DNA of 35,388 bases. Source: DAOTXR01 sp034435375 (GTDB taxonomy: Bacteria > Chloroflexota > Anaerolineae > Aggregatilineales > UBA3940). The position numbers and the translations under genes are program-made. Positions 16,855 to 24,988 of the stretch are shown here, in pieces. Below the pieces are notes generated by a model. It was not told the DNA's origin. It saw nothing but the letters and a program-made list of their open reading frames with translations, and ran no database searches. The stretch is from NCBI GenBank assembly GCA_034435375.1, contig DAOTXR010000067.1:1-35388 (forward strand), in the 5' to 3' direction. How positions within the stretch are numbered: the stretch's first letter is position 1; every line of letters begins with the position of its first letter.

Positions 16855-17994
16855 ATGCCGCCTCATCTCACCCGCCGAAATGCGCTGAAAGCTGCCGCCC
16901 TGGGGGCGACCGCCCTGGCCGCGCTGCGGGCCTGGCCCGCCCGCGCTCAGCAGTGGAACCCCGGCGGGACGATCTACAACTGGCGCGACGCAACCCTGTC
17001 GTTCAACGAACTGTACGGCAATCCGCCGCTGCTGGGTCGCGTGCACGGTGCATCCTGGATTCGGATGTTCGCCGAGCCGACTCCCCGCTCGAACTCGGTG
17101 GGGCGCGCCGAGTGGGGCTTCGTCATGCCGATCTACCGCGCCGTCCACGGCCCAGCCTACGACCAGCGCGCCCAGAGCACGGTCTGGTTCGAGACGCTGG
17201 AGGGGCGCTACGTGCACTCAGCCTACGTGGTGCCCAGCCACGAGCAGTTTCAGGAGCCAGTGGATGACATCGGCAGCGGCTGGTGGGGCGAGATCACCGT
17301 GCCGCACGCCTGGCAGTTCTCCAACCCTCGCCTGAACTCGTGGCGCTGGGATTACTCGTGGTACATGGGGTTCTGGGGCCAGGTGCACCGCGTGGTCGAA
17401 CGGGCCGAGGACGAGGAAGGCCGCGTGTGGTATCGCATCGAGGACGACGCGGAGCCGAACCGCCGGGCCTGGGTGCAGGCTCGGCAGGTGCGGCGAGTTG
17501 CGCCGGAGGAGCTGACGCCCCTCTCGCCTGAGGTGCAGGACAAGATGGTGCTGGTCACGCTCGACAACCAAGTGTTGACCTGCTTCGAGAACGGCATCCC
17601 GGTGTTCACGACGCGCATCGCGTCAGGCAGCACCTTTCAGGACGATCAAGGCCGACTGCATGACTTCACCACCACCGAGGGCGACTTTCGCATCGAGCGC
17701 AAGCGCCCATCGCGCCGGATGCGTGGCGGCGACGAGTTCGGCCTGCCCTACGATGTGAACGGTGTGCCGTGGTGTACCTACTTCGGCGACAGTGGGGCGG
17801 CCATCCATGGGGCATACTGGCACAACAACTTTGGCCGCAAGCGCAGCCACGGCTGCCTGAACGTCACGCCCGACGCGGCCAAGTGGATCTATCGCTGGAC
17901 GCTGCCGCACCTGAACTACGATGAGGAATACCGCCGCACCAGCGAGGACGAGCCGTCCACGCTGATCCGGATCGTGCAGTCCGCGGAGGGGTAA
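16855..17994 (+). CDS. Tat-exported YkuD-type L,D-transpeptidase
   Basis: The 379-residue protein starts with a twin-arginine signal (TRRNALK at 6-12, then a hydrophobic stretch, likely cut after ARA at residue 31). Two SH3-like segments, roughly 43-110 and 140-220, probably bind the cell wall. The catalytic YkuD domain occupies about 228-375. Its signature is HGAYWHNNFGRKRSHGCLN, with His near 316, SHGC and nucleophile Cys334. Such enzymes cross-link or trim peptidoglycan stem peptides outside the membrane. Tat export is unusual, since most L,D-transpeptidases use Sec. It has its own promoter and is convergent with the NarL-type regulator gene. Confidence 0.92.
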   Translation: MPPHLTRRNALKAAALGATALAALRAWPARAQQWNPGGTIYNWRDATLSFNELYGNPPLLGRVHGASWIRMFAEPTPRSNSVGRAEWGFVMPIYRAVHGPAYDQRAQSTVWFETLEGRYVHSAYVVPSHEQFQEPVDDIGSGWWGEITVPHAWQFSNPRLNSWRWDYSWYMGFWGQVHRVVERAEDEEGRVWYRIEDDAEPNRRAWVQARQVRRVAPEELTPLSPEVQDKMVLVTLDNQVLTCFENGIPVFTTRIASGSTFQDDQGRLHDFTTTEGDFRIERKRPSRRMRGGDEFGLPYDVNGVPWCTYFGDSGAAIHGAYWHNNFGRKRSHGCLNVTPDAAKWIYRWTLPHLNYDEEYRRTSEDEPSTLIRIVQSAEG

Positions 17995-18035
17995 AGCTCA
18001 GCGGTCGGGAGCCGGGCCGAAGTCCGCCACGGCCT

Positions 18036-18710
18036 CTAGCTCTGGTCGATGTCGATCAGCCCGATCTTGATGGCGTACTTCACCAGATCGGTGCGGCTGT
18101 GCAGCTCCAACTTGCGCATGATGTTCTCGCGGTGGCGCGCCACCGTCTTGGGGCTGATGCCCAGCGCCTCGCCGATGATCTTGTTCGACAGCCCTTCCGC
18201 CACCATGGTCAGCACCTCGCACTCGCGTTCGGTCAGGTCCACGGCAGCCGACTCGTCCTGCCCGTCACGACCGCGCCGCAGGTGATCCTGAAGCAGCAAC
18301 TGGGCGACCGACGAGTGCAGGTACACTTCGCCGCGCGCCACCGCCCGGATGGCGATCATCAGCTCTTCAGGGGCTGCGCTCTTGGGCACGTAGCCCGACG
18401 CCCCGGCGTTGAGCATCTCAAAGAAGTATTCACGCCCCTCGTGGATGGTCAGCGCCAGCACTGCCGTGCTCTGGCAGCCATCGCGGAGCTGGCGGGTGGC
18501 CTCCATGCCATCCATGTCTGCCATGGTGATGTCCATCAGCACCACGCGGGGGCGCAGCGCCAGCGCCTTTGCAAGCGCCTCACGCCCGCTGGCGGCCTCG
18601 CCGACGACCTGCATATCGCTCTGGGCCTCCAGCAGCGCCCGGATTCCGGCGCGCACCACGTCGTGGTCGTCAACCAAGAGGATCGTGATGGGAGAAGCAT
18701 TGTCAACCAT
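18036..18710 (-). CDS. NarL/FixJ-family response regulator
   Basis: This 224-residue DNA-binding regulator has a receiver (8-125; Asp14-Asp15, phospho-acceptor Asp60 in RVVLMDITMADMDG, Lys near 109 in YVPKSAA). A LuxR-type helix-turn-helix follows at about 158-215 (LTERECEVLTMVAEGLSNKIIGEALGISPKTVARHRENIMRKL). Its start overlaps the histidine kinase gene by 8 nt, so the two form a translationally coupled two-component pair. Its location downstream of the nine-heme cytochrome gene suggests control of respiratory or redox genes, possibly the 22.3-22.5 kb operator region. That target is inference. Confidence 0.94.
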   Translation of the reverse strand: MVDNASPITILLVDDHDVVRAGIRALLEAQSDMQVVGEAASGREALAKALALRPRVVLMDITMADMDGMEATRQLRDGCQSTAVLALTIHEGREYFFEMLNAGASGYVPKSAAPEELMIAIRAVARGEVYLHSSVAQLLLQDHLRRGRDGQDESAAVDLTERECEVLTMVAEGLSNKIIGEALGISPKTVARHRENIMRKLELHSRTDLVKYAIKIGLIDIDQS

Positions 18711-20196
18711 GGGGTGTCGCTCCCGGCAATGGTATCATGGCGCGCACACAGGTGCCCCTTCCGGGCTGCGCGTCGAGGACCAGGCGGCCCCCCACGGAGG
18801 CCGCACGCTCTTCCATCCCAATCAGCCCCCAGGCCTCCCGCCCTACCAGGGCTGTCGATCTCACCTGTTCCGCATCGAACCCCAAGCCCTCGTCGCAAAC
18901 TTCCAAGGTCACGGTGTCCGGGTCAAAGCGCACACAAATCCGGGCGCTGTCGGCGCCCGCATGCCGGGCGACGTTGGTCAGCGCCTCCTGAGCGATGCGG
19001 AACAGCGCCGTCTCGGCGTCGCGTGGAAGCCGCACACGGCTGCCCACCACCTCGACCGTCACATCCAGGTCGAGTCGCTTGCGAGTCTGATCGGCCAGCC
19101 AGTAGATGGCGGCCACCAACCCCAGGTCGTCAAGCTGCGCCGGGCGCAGGTCGGTGACGAGCTGCCGCAAGTCGGTGAGCGTCTGGTCGGCCAGCTCGCG
19201 CAGGTCATGGACGGTCTGGCGGGAGGCTCTTCGCCCGCTGCTCATGGCCGAGTCGAGGGCGGCGGCATGGTAGGTGAGCGCTGTGAGCATCTGCCCGATG
19301 TGATCGTGCAACTCGCGGGCGATGCGCGCCCTCTCCTGTTCCTGCGCGTCCACCGTGCGACGCAACAACTCGTTTTGCAGCGCCTCACGGCGGGCCAGCT
19401 CCTCCTGGGCGCGGGCGCGGGCGGCCCGGAACATACGGTGGCGCTCAAGCTCCAACGCCCGCAGGGCGCTCAACATCCCGACGGTCGAGACCACTGCCGC
19501 GGCGGCTCGCAGCACTTGCACCGGGAAGCCAAACAGGCGTTCAAAGGTCACCGTATTGTACACCGTGGAGGGAAACAGCACACTCGGCGCGGGGGCCGTC
19601 TGTCCGACCAGCCCATACACAGTCAGGGCAGACCCGGTGATCAGCAGGCCGGAGGCTATGTCGGGCAGGCCGCGTTGGCGAAAGTTGCGCGCCTGGGCCA
19701 GCAAGCCAGTCCCGGCCAGCACGCCTCCGGTCACGCCCAGGCTGTAGCGGCCCCAGGCGTCGACGGCGTGCAAGAGAGTGTCCCAGTCGGGCGCCAGCCT
19801 GACGGCAATCAGCCCGGCGCCGACCACAAACACGGCCAGCAGCGCCAGCGGCCCGCCGCAGCGGGCCAGCGGACGGCGCGTGCAAATGTGCAGCATGTTG
19901 AAGCCGAATAGATTCAGCAGCCCAAATGAAAAAGTCAGCATCACCATGCAGGTCAGATCGACACCCGGCGATACCTGAAAGCGGCCCTCCGTCTCGACGA
20001 TTTTGACGAACATTTCGAGCCACTCATGCAGGCCATGGATCAACCCAAAGGCAGCTAGGATCAGCATGGCCCGGCGCATCTGAGAGTCGATGATGCGGCC
20101 ACTGGAGTCGAAAGCGATGGCCAATCCCATCGTGAAGAAGGCCAGGCCATAGATGAAGAAGATCACGACGATAGGAGGGAGAGGAATGATCCCCAT
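18703..20196 (-). CDS. NarX/DegS-type sensor histidine kinase, 7-8 TM
   Basis: The 497-residue protein has an N-terminal membrane region with about seven or eight hydrophobic segments (residues ~8-30, 42-58, 80-104, 115-135, 150-167, 180-200, 225-245). A coiled coil follows (~248-290). The HisKA_3 dimerisation domain contains RIARELHDHIGQ with His297, and the HATPase_c domain spans ~385-492 (EALTNVARHAGA, CDEGLGF, WGLIGMEERA). It lacks a large extracytoplasmic loop, so it senses within or near the membrane. It is coupled to the NarL-type regulator by overlap, and lies 173 nt after the nine-heme cytochrome on the same strand. The start has only a weak upstream GGTGG. An upstream GATAAT (20205-20210) is too close to the ATG for a normal leader. 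Confidence 0.93.
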   Translation of the reverse strand: MGIIPLPPIVVIFFIYGLAFFTMGLAIAFDSSGRIIDSQMRRAMLILAAFGLIHGLHEWLEMFVKIVETEGRFQVSPGVDLTCMVMLTFSFGLLNLFGFNMLHICTRRPLARCGGPLALLAVFVVGAGLIAVRLAPDWDTLLHAVDAWGRYSLGVTGGVLAGTGLLAQARNFRQRGLPDIASGLLITGSALTVYGLVGQTAPAPSVLFPSTVYNTVTFERLFGFPVQVLRAAAAVVSTVGMLSALRALELERHRMFRAARARAQEELARREALQNELLRRTVDAQEQERARIARELHDHIGQMLTALTYHAAALDSAMSSGRRASRQTVHDLRELADQTLTDLRQLVTDLRPAQLDDLGLVAAIYWLADQTRKRLDLDVTVEVVGSRVRLPRDAETALFRIAQEALTNVARHAGADSARICVRFDPDTVTLEVCDEGLGFDAEQVRSTALVGREAWGLIGMEERAASVGGRLVLDAQPGRGTCVRAMIPLPGATPHG

Positions 20197-20369
20197 GGCC
20201 CACCATTATCCCGCGACCATGCGGCTTCCGCTAATCCAGGGGGACCTCCACGGTCATTGCACCCGAACGCCGCGATAGCCCCACCTCAGCAGCGATCATC
20301 CCACCATCCGCACCTGGCAGCGCCAGAAGCAAGCCCTGTGACATATCGTTGCGTCTCTGCCCAATCCGA

Positions 20370-22169
20370 TCAGTTCTCTGGCGCGCCCTGCGCGATCCAC
20401 TCGATCACCAGCTCCAGCTCCTCCGGCGTAAAGCGCCCAAAGTGCCCCTCACGCTGCCGCTGCACCAGTGGGCTGCCTTGCGCGTCTCCGGGCAGGATGA
20501 CCGGGCCGGAGGCTCCCCCGGCCATAGCCTCGTCATACGTGTCGAGCACCAGCCCACCGGTGGCGATGCCCGCGCCGTGGCAACCCGTGCAGCGCTCGGC
20601 AAACAGCACCCCGATTGACCCCGACCAGGTCAGGTCGCCCGACATGGCGGGTTCCGGCGTCGCGCCTGCCTCAGGCGTCGGCTGAGGTGTGGCCCCTGTC
20701 GCCGGATACATGTCCTGGTCGTCGGTCTCGTCTGGTTCACGGGCGGCCTGAGCTGACGGCTCAGGCGGCGCGCCGATGAGGGCGGACAGGCCGGGCGCAT
20801 TCAGGCCAGCAAAACGCCACTCAGAGCCGTGGCAGGCCGAGTTTGAGCAGAAGGATGTGTTATCGGCGCCGCCGGGATTGCTGACGGTGTGACAGGCCTG
20901 ACAGGTCTGGTCGAAGGCAAAGCGGTGTTGGGCGATCCAGTGTGTGCTGAAGTGCGACTCGGGCTGGATGCCGCTGGCCAGCGGCAGCACCGGCTCGATA
21001 ACGCCCTCGGCCACCACCTCCGGGATTGAGTGACACAGGTTGCACTCCAGCCGGATGGCCTGGCCTTGTGCATTGACGTGCTGGCCGTCGTGGCAGCGGA
21101 AGCAGCCAGGCCAGTCGCGGTGGCCGACATTGTTGGGATGCGTCTGCCAGTTGACCTGCTGATCGCGGAAGTTGCTATCGTCCTGGATGGCCATCAGCGC
21201 GGCGATAGCCCGTTCGACCGCCTCGCGGTTCTCTGCGTAAAAGTCAGGATACTCGTCAGCATAGAAAGCCGCCAGGTCACGAATGGCCTGATGGGCCTCC
21301 TCATCGGTGGCATACTCGCCGCTCAACACCCGCACTGCCTCGCGGCGGATGTAAGGGATGGCGACGTCGATCTGGCGACGGGCCAGCGCCAGGTCCACCG
21401 CCCGATCAGGCGACAGGATGTTGTGCGTGATGCGGTTGTGGCAAGTGATGCAGTCCATGCGCTCCTGGGGCATAGCAGCCAGCTCGTCCGCGCTCAGCGA
21501 TGAGTCGAGGGCCACATACACCTGCTCGTCGCCGTCGGGGCCGATCACCCGCACATAGGGGATGTCCTGCTGGAGGGGATCGGCGGCCACGAACCACACT
21601 TCGTTCTCAACGTGCCAGTGGATGCCGCGTCCCAACCCCTCGCGGCGGCTGCCGCCGCCGGTGCGCAACGCCAAAAAGGTCGAGGTGCGGGTGTTGGCTT
21701 CATCTTCAGCAAAGTGGACGATCTCGCGCAGCGAGTCGTCGGAGAACTTGGCCGGGTAATGGCACAGCTCGCACGTCTCGCGGGCAGGGCGCATCTCCCC
21801 GGCAAAGATGGGGTACTCGTAGGAGGTAAACAGCGTAGCGGTGACGTGTTTGATGTCGCCCGCCTTGCGGGTGATGCGCGTGGCGATGAAGCCCTTGCCG
21901 ATGTGGCAATCGACACAGGCCACGCGCGCGTGGGGCGAGACCTGATAGGCGCTATACTCCGGAGGCATGGTGTGGCAGGTAGCGCCACAGAACACCGGCG
22001 AGTTGGTGTACTCCCACCCATAGGCTCCCGCCGTCAGGAACATCAGGGTCAGCAGGCCCAGCAGGCCGTAGGGCAGCAGCTTGCGGAAGCGCGAGGCTCC
22101 TGGCGGTGGGAAAAAAAAGGTCCTGAGGACGTTGCCCAGTCGGGCGAAAAAGGCGCGAGCTTGGTTCAT
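20370..22169 (-). CDS. Membrane-anchored nine-heme NapC/NirT-like cytochrome c
   Basis: The 599-residue protein has one N-terminal TM anchor (~33-51) followed at once by a NapC/NirT-like module: FCGATCHTMPPEYSAYQVSPHA, then CVDCHIGKG. Heme-binding motifs are at 61 (CX3CH), 85, 133, 240, 356, 376, 423, 441 (CX4CH) and 527, nine in all. A Pro/Thr-rich linker (~470-510) leads to a C-terminal mono-heme cytochrome c domain (CTGCH, then FTPEELELVIEWI). NapC-type proteins take electrons from membrane quinols, so this is probably a quinol-side electron conduit to outside partners such as the divergent ten-heme lipoprotein. The ATG is preceded by GGGAGGAG and by a promoter at 22328-22356. No nitrate or nitrite reductase gene lies nearby. 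Confidence 0.92.
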   Translation of the reverse strand: MNQARAFFARLGNVLRTFFFPPPGASRFRKLLPYGLLGLLTLMFLTAGAYGWEYTNSPVFCGATCHTMPPEYSAYQVSPHARVACVDCHIGKGFIATRITRKAGDIKHVTATLFTSYEYPIFAGEMRPARETCELCHYPAKFSDDSLREIVHFAEDEANTRTSTFLALRTGGGSRREGLGRGIHWHVENEVWFVAADPLQQDIPYVRVIGPDGDEQVYVALDSSLSADELAAMPQERMDCITCHNRITHNILSPDRAVDLALARRQIDVAIPYIRREAVRVLSGEYATDEEAHQAIRDLAAFYADEYPDFYAENREAVERAIAALMAIQDDSNFRDQQVNWQTHPNNVGHRDWPGCFRCHDGQHVNAQGQAIRLECNLCHSIPEVVAEGVIEPVLPLASGIQPESHFSTHWIAQHRFAFDQTCQACHTVSNPGGADNTSFCSNSACHGSEWRFAGLNAPGLSALIGAPPEPSAQAAREPDETDDQDMYPATGATPQPTPEAGATPEPAMSGDLTWSGSIGVLFAERCTGCHGAGIATGGLVLDTYDEAMAGGASGPVILPGDAQGSPLVQRQREGHFGRFTPEELELVIEWIAQGAPEN

Positions 22170-22327
22170 GGATCAGCTCATCTCCTCCCAGTGCGACGTT
22201 GAACAGCAGAAGCCCATTTCTGGCTGAAGATTCATCAGGGCAGCCCTCCTGCGGGGCCGCGCTCAGGTAGTCCACCCGTTTCGCCTGTCTGCCGGGTCTG
22301 GAGGTGGGCAGGTTCTGACAGGTCTCT

Positions 22328-22356
22328 ATTATGGGCTATATAACCCATTTGTGCAA
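22328..22356 (-). promoter_or_regulatory. Promoter of the nine-heme cytochrome gene
   Basis: On the minus strand TTGCAC (22351-22356) and CATAAT (22328-22333) are 17 nt apart. Its -35 overlaps that of the plus-strand promoter by four bases. The ATGGG/CCCAT dyad fills its spacer, so a protein bound there would cover this promoter. The predicted leader is about 150 nt. Confidence 0.65.
22331..22348. promoter_or_regulatory. Operator-like dyad ATGGG-N8-CCCAT
   Basis: ATGGGCTATATAACCCAT is palindromic except for one position pair. Its right half, the 12-mer TATATAACCCAT, recurs exactly at 22449-22460. It lies inside the minus promoter spacer and directly abuts the plus promoter's -35, the expected place for a shared regulator. 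Confidence 0.6.
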
Positions 22357-22377
22357 CTGGAGAAAGTCATCTATAAT
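22349..22377 (+). promoter_or_regulatory. Promoter of the ten-heme cytochrome gene
   Basis: TTGTGC (22349-22354) and a perfect TATAAT (22372-22377) are separated by 17 nt. The predicted start is near 22384, inside the second dyad. The leader would be about 330 nt, unusually long, and carries the double-hairpin repeat. Confidence 0.65.
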
Positions 22378-22411
22378 GGGATATATATCACATGATTGTG
22401 ACATATATCCC
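22378..22411. promoter_or_regulatory. 15-bp inverted repeat over the predicted +1
   Basis: GGGATATATATCACA (22378-22392) and TGTGACATATATCCC (22397-22411) are complementary at 14 of 15 positions, with a TGAT centre. It starts right after the TATAAT box, a position typical of a repressor site; it could also fold as a leader hairpin. Confidence 0.6.
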
Positions 22412-22419
22412 TGCTCACA

Positions 22420-22435
22420 TGTGATAACTGTCACT
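22420..22435. promoter_or_regulatory. CRP/FNR-family-like site TGTGA-N6-TCACT
   Basis: TGTGATAACTGTCACT matches the CRP consensus TGTGA-N6-TCACA at nine of ten conserved bases. It lies about 36 nt downstream of the predicted plus start and about 110 nt upstream of the minus start, so activation of the minus gene or repression of the plus gene are both possible. Confidence 0.45.
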
Positions 22436-22448
22436 AAGTCGAATGCGG

Positions 22449-22481
22449 TATATAACCCATAATTCATCGTATATCAATGGG
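22449..22481. promoter_or_regulatory. Distal ATGGG/CCCAT operator half-sites
   Basis: TATATAACCCAT (22449-22460) is an exact copy of the half-site at 22337-22348. An inverted ATGGG follows within ATATCAATGGG (22471-22481). These add to the cluster of related sites in this control region. Confidence 0.45.
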
Positions 22482-22566
22482 TAGTGCGCCACCTGCCCCA
22501 CTCAGCGGCTCAGTGCCGGTTTTAGGCTTGAAAGGAGGAACTGCCCAGCCTTTGATACGATGTGCT

Positions 22567-22660
22567 CTAAGTGTTTTGCGAAAAGTGGCTCAGATTGTTT
22601 CTCGCAAAATCTGAGGTTTCTCTGAAAGTGTTTTCCAAACACTTTCAGAGAAACGCTTAG
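22567..22660. repeat. 94-bp double-hairpin repeat, copy A
   Basis: The element begins CTAAGTGTTTTGCGAAAAG and ends AGAGAAACGCTTAG, with near-inverted ends. It holds two hairpins. In the first, TTTTGCGA at 22574-22581 can pair with TCGCAAAA near 22602-22609. The second is a perfect 18-bp stem (22616-22633 with 22637-22654) with a TCC loop. A second, diverged copy lies at 27550-27643. It sits in the leader of the ten-heme gene and could act as a MITE-like insertion or an RNA structure affecting expression. Confidence 0.8.
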
Positions 22661-22711
22661 CCACTTGCCATACCAGCAAGTCACACTTTAAGAAGAGGAG
22701 AGAACAACTCC

Positions 22712-24835
22712 ATGCCACATAAATCCTTACTTATAGCCGGCGCCGTACTCCTCTTGGGGCTGGCGCTGACCGCCTGCGGCGGCGGGGCCACCCCGGCAGC
22801 CGAGACCACGCCCTGCCCGGAAGCGCCGGCCTGCCCGGAGTGCCCTTCCTGCCCGGAGCCGGCGGTGAAGAACATCCCCTACGAGGCTGCATGGTCAGGC
22901 TCGCCGCACGCCGACAGCACCGCCGAAGCTTTTAACCACTGGAATGAGGAAGACCCAGCAGAGATCCCGGTGGAATGCGCCACATGCCACAGCACTTCCG
23001 GCTATCAGGACTTCCTGGGGGTGGATGGGAGCGCGGCGGGCGTGGTGGATGCCGCGGCCCCCATTGGCTCCGTCATCACCTGCGAGGCCTGCCACAACGA
23101 CGCTACCGCCTCTCTGACGAGTGTGGTGTTCCCCTCCGGGGCGGAGATCAGCGGCTTGGGCGACTCGGCCCGCTGCATGATCTGCCACCAGGGCCGCGCC
23201 TCGACCCAGACGGTGGACGCCAAGCTGGCTGAGTTGGGCCTGACGGAAGACCTCGACACGCCAAACGCCGACCTGGGCTTCATCAACATTCACTACTTTG
23301 CGGCTGCCGCTACGCTGTTTGGCGCTGAAGCCCGTGGCGGCTACGAGTTTGCAGGCCAGAGCTACCAGCCGCGCTTTGCGCACGTCGAGGGCTATCAGGA
23401 GTGCATTGACTGCCACAACCCGCACACGCTCGAGTTGAAGATCGAGCAGTGCTCGATGTGCCACGTCAACGTTGCTTCAGAAGAGGACCTGAAAAATATC
23501 CGTATGCAGGGGTCGCTGGCCGACTACGACGGCGACGGCAACATGACCGAGGGCATCTACTACGAGGTCGAAGGGCTGCGCACGATGCTGTACACGGCCA
23601 TCCAGGCTTACGCCAAGGAAGTGGCCGGCACGCCTATCGTGTACGACGCGCACGCCTATCCCTACTTCTTCATCGATAGCAACGACAACGGCGCTGTCGA
23701 TGAGGGCGAGGCAGTCTTCCCCAACGCCTACAACGCCTGGACCGGGCGTCTGGAGCAGGCGGCCTACAACTACCAGGTCTCGACCAAGGACCCCGGCGCG
23801 TTCGCGCACAACGCCAAGTACATCATTGCCCTGCTATACGACTCGATTGTGTCGCTGAACGAGGCCCTCGCCACGCCAGTAGACCTGTCCACGGCCATGC
23901 GCAATGACCCTGGCCACTTCGACGGAACCGCCGAAGCCTTCCGTCACTGGGACGAGGAGGGCGAGGTTCCCGGCGCGTGCTCGCGCTGCCACACCTCAGA
24001 GGGGCTGCCGTTCTTCGCCGAGCAGGGCGTGAACATCTCGACCGAGCCGTCGAACGCCTTCATGTGCAGCACCTGCCACACCTTCGAAGAGGGCATCCAG
24101 GTGCTGGCTTTCGAGCAAGTCACGTTCCCCAGCGGGGCCACCCTGACCCTGGCGGACAACCCGGAGGCCAATCTGTGTATGCAGTGCCACCAGGGGCGTG
24201 AGTCGACGGTGAGTGTGAACCGCGCCATCACCGCTGCCGGTGTAGGCGACGATGTGGTCTCCGAACAGCTCCGCTTCCGCAACCCGCACTACTTCGCTGC
24301 TGGGGCCACGCTGTTCGGCGCTGAGGCCCAGGGCATGTACCAGTATGCCGGCAAGACATACGCTGGGCGCTTCCCGCATGTCCCGGCGGCGGATGCCTGC
24401 ACGGAGTGCCACAACGTCCACGCCTTGACGGTCAATGTCGAAGTGTGCGCGGGCTGCCACGGCAGCACCGAGCCGGAGACCTTCCGCATGGCCACGGTGG
24501 ACTACGACGGCGACGGCGACGCCAGCGAGGGCATCGCAGGCGAGATCGCCACGATGCAAGAGAAGCTGCTGGCGGCCATCCAGGCCTACTCGACCGAAAC
24601 AGCCGGCGTCGCTCCCATCGTCTACCAGAGCTGGTACCCGTACTGGGTGCTGGAGTCGGGGGAGACCTACAACACCTGGACGCCGCGGCTGCTGCGGGCG
24701 GCCTACAACTACCAATACGCCGCCAAGGATCCGGGCGCATTCACGCACAACGCCAAGTACGTGCTCCAGGCTCTGTATGACAGCCTACAGGACATCGGCG
24801 GAGCCGAGGCAGTGGCTGGCATGACCCGGCCTTAG
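22712..24835 (+). CDS. Ten-heme c-type cytochrome lipoprotein
   Basis: The 707-residue protein has a lipoprotein signal with lipobox LTAC (Cys22), then a cysteine-proline linker (TPCPEAPACPECPSCPEP, ~33-50). Two homologous halves of about 300 residues follow, each with five CXXCH motifs: 89, 124, 155, 231, 247 and 423, 452, 489, 563, 579. Shared landmarks include HYFAAxATLFGAEAxG, FxHV, CxxCHNxH, DYDGDG, and AAYNYQxxxKDPGAFxHNAKY. DYDGDG and DSNDNG segments look like calcium-binding loops. It should be lipid-anchored outside the cell membrane and carry electrons, probably from the divergent NapC-like cytochrome. The start has AAGAGGAGAG about 10 nt upstream. I do not recognise a named family. 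It ends at a strong terminator. Confidence 0.92.
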   Translation: MPHKSLLIAGAVLLLGLALTACGGGATPAAETTPCPEAPACPECPSCPEPAVKNIPYEAAWSGSPHADSTAEAFNHWNEEDPAEIPVECATCHSTSGYQDFLGVDGSAAGVVDAAAPIGSVITCEACHNDATASLTSVVFPSGAEISGLGDSARCMICHQGRASTQTVDAKLAELGLTEDLDTPNADLGFINIHYFAAAATLFGAEARGGYEFAGQSYQPRFAHVEGYQECIDCHNPHTLELKIEQCSMCHVNVASEEDLKNIRMQGSLADYDGDGNMTEGIYYEVEGLRTMLYTAIQAYAKEVAGTPIVYDAHAYPYFFIDSNDNGAVDEGEAVFPNAYNAWTGRLEQAAYNYQVSTKDPGAFAHNAKYIIALLYDSIVSLNEALATPVDLSTAMRNDPGHFDGTAEAFRHWDEEGEVPGACSRCHTSEGLPFFAEQGVNISTEPSNAFMCSTCHTFEEGIQVLAFEQVTFPSGATLTLADNPEANLCMQCHQGRESTVSVNRAITAAGVGDDVVSEQLRFRNPHYFAAGATLFGAEAQGMYQYAGKTYAGRFPHVPAADACTECHNVHALTVNVEVCAGCHGSTEPETFRMATVDYDGDGDASEGIAGEIATMQEKLLAAIQAYSTETAGVAPIVYQSWYPYWVLESGETYNTWTPRLLRAAYNYQYAAKDPGAFTHNAKYVLQALYDSLQDIGGAEAVAGMTRP

Positions 24836-24870
24836 CACAATGCCGTCTCTTCGTTAAGCAATCCCATGTC

Positions 24871-24901
24871 ACAGGGGCACAGCATTGCGCTGTGCCCCTG
24901 T
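24871..24901. terminator. Terminator hairpin between convergent genes
   Basis: ACAGGGGCACAGC (24871-24883) pairs perfectly with GCTGTGCCCCTGT (24889-24901) around a 5-nt loop, followed on the plus strand by TCTAT. It is placed to end the ten-heme gene and perhaps the opposing operon. Confidence 0.75.
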
Positions 24902-24988
24902 TCTATCGCATTGCTGCTTCAGGAGGGAAGTCAGACAGGACCTAGAGAGCACGACTCTCGACTCTCGCGACCCCACCCTCTCAGCCTC

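Noticed and set aside
22502..22684. Small minus-strand open frame of 60 codons
   Set aside because: It is made mostly of the double-hairpin repeat; the similar frame at copy B shows that the similarity comes from the repeat, not from a conserved gene.
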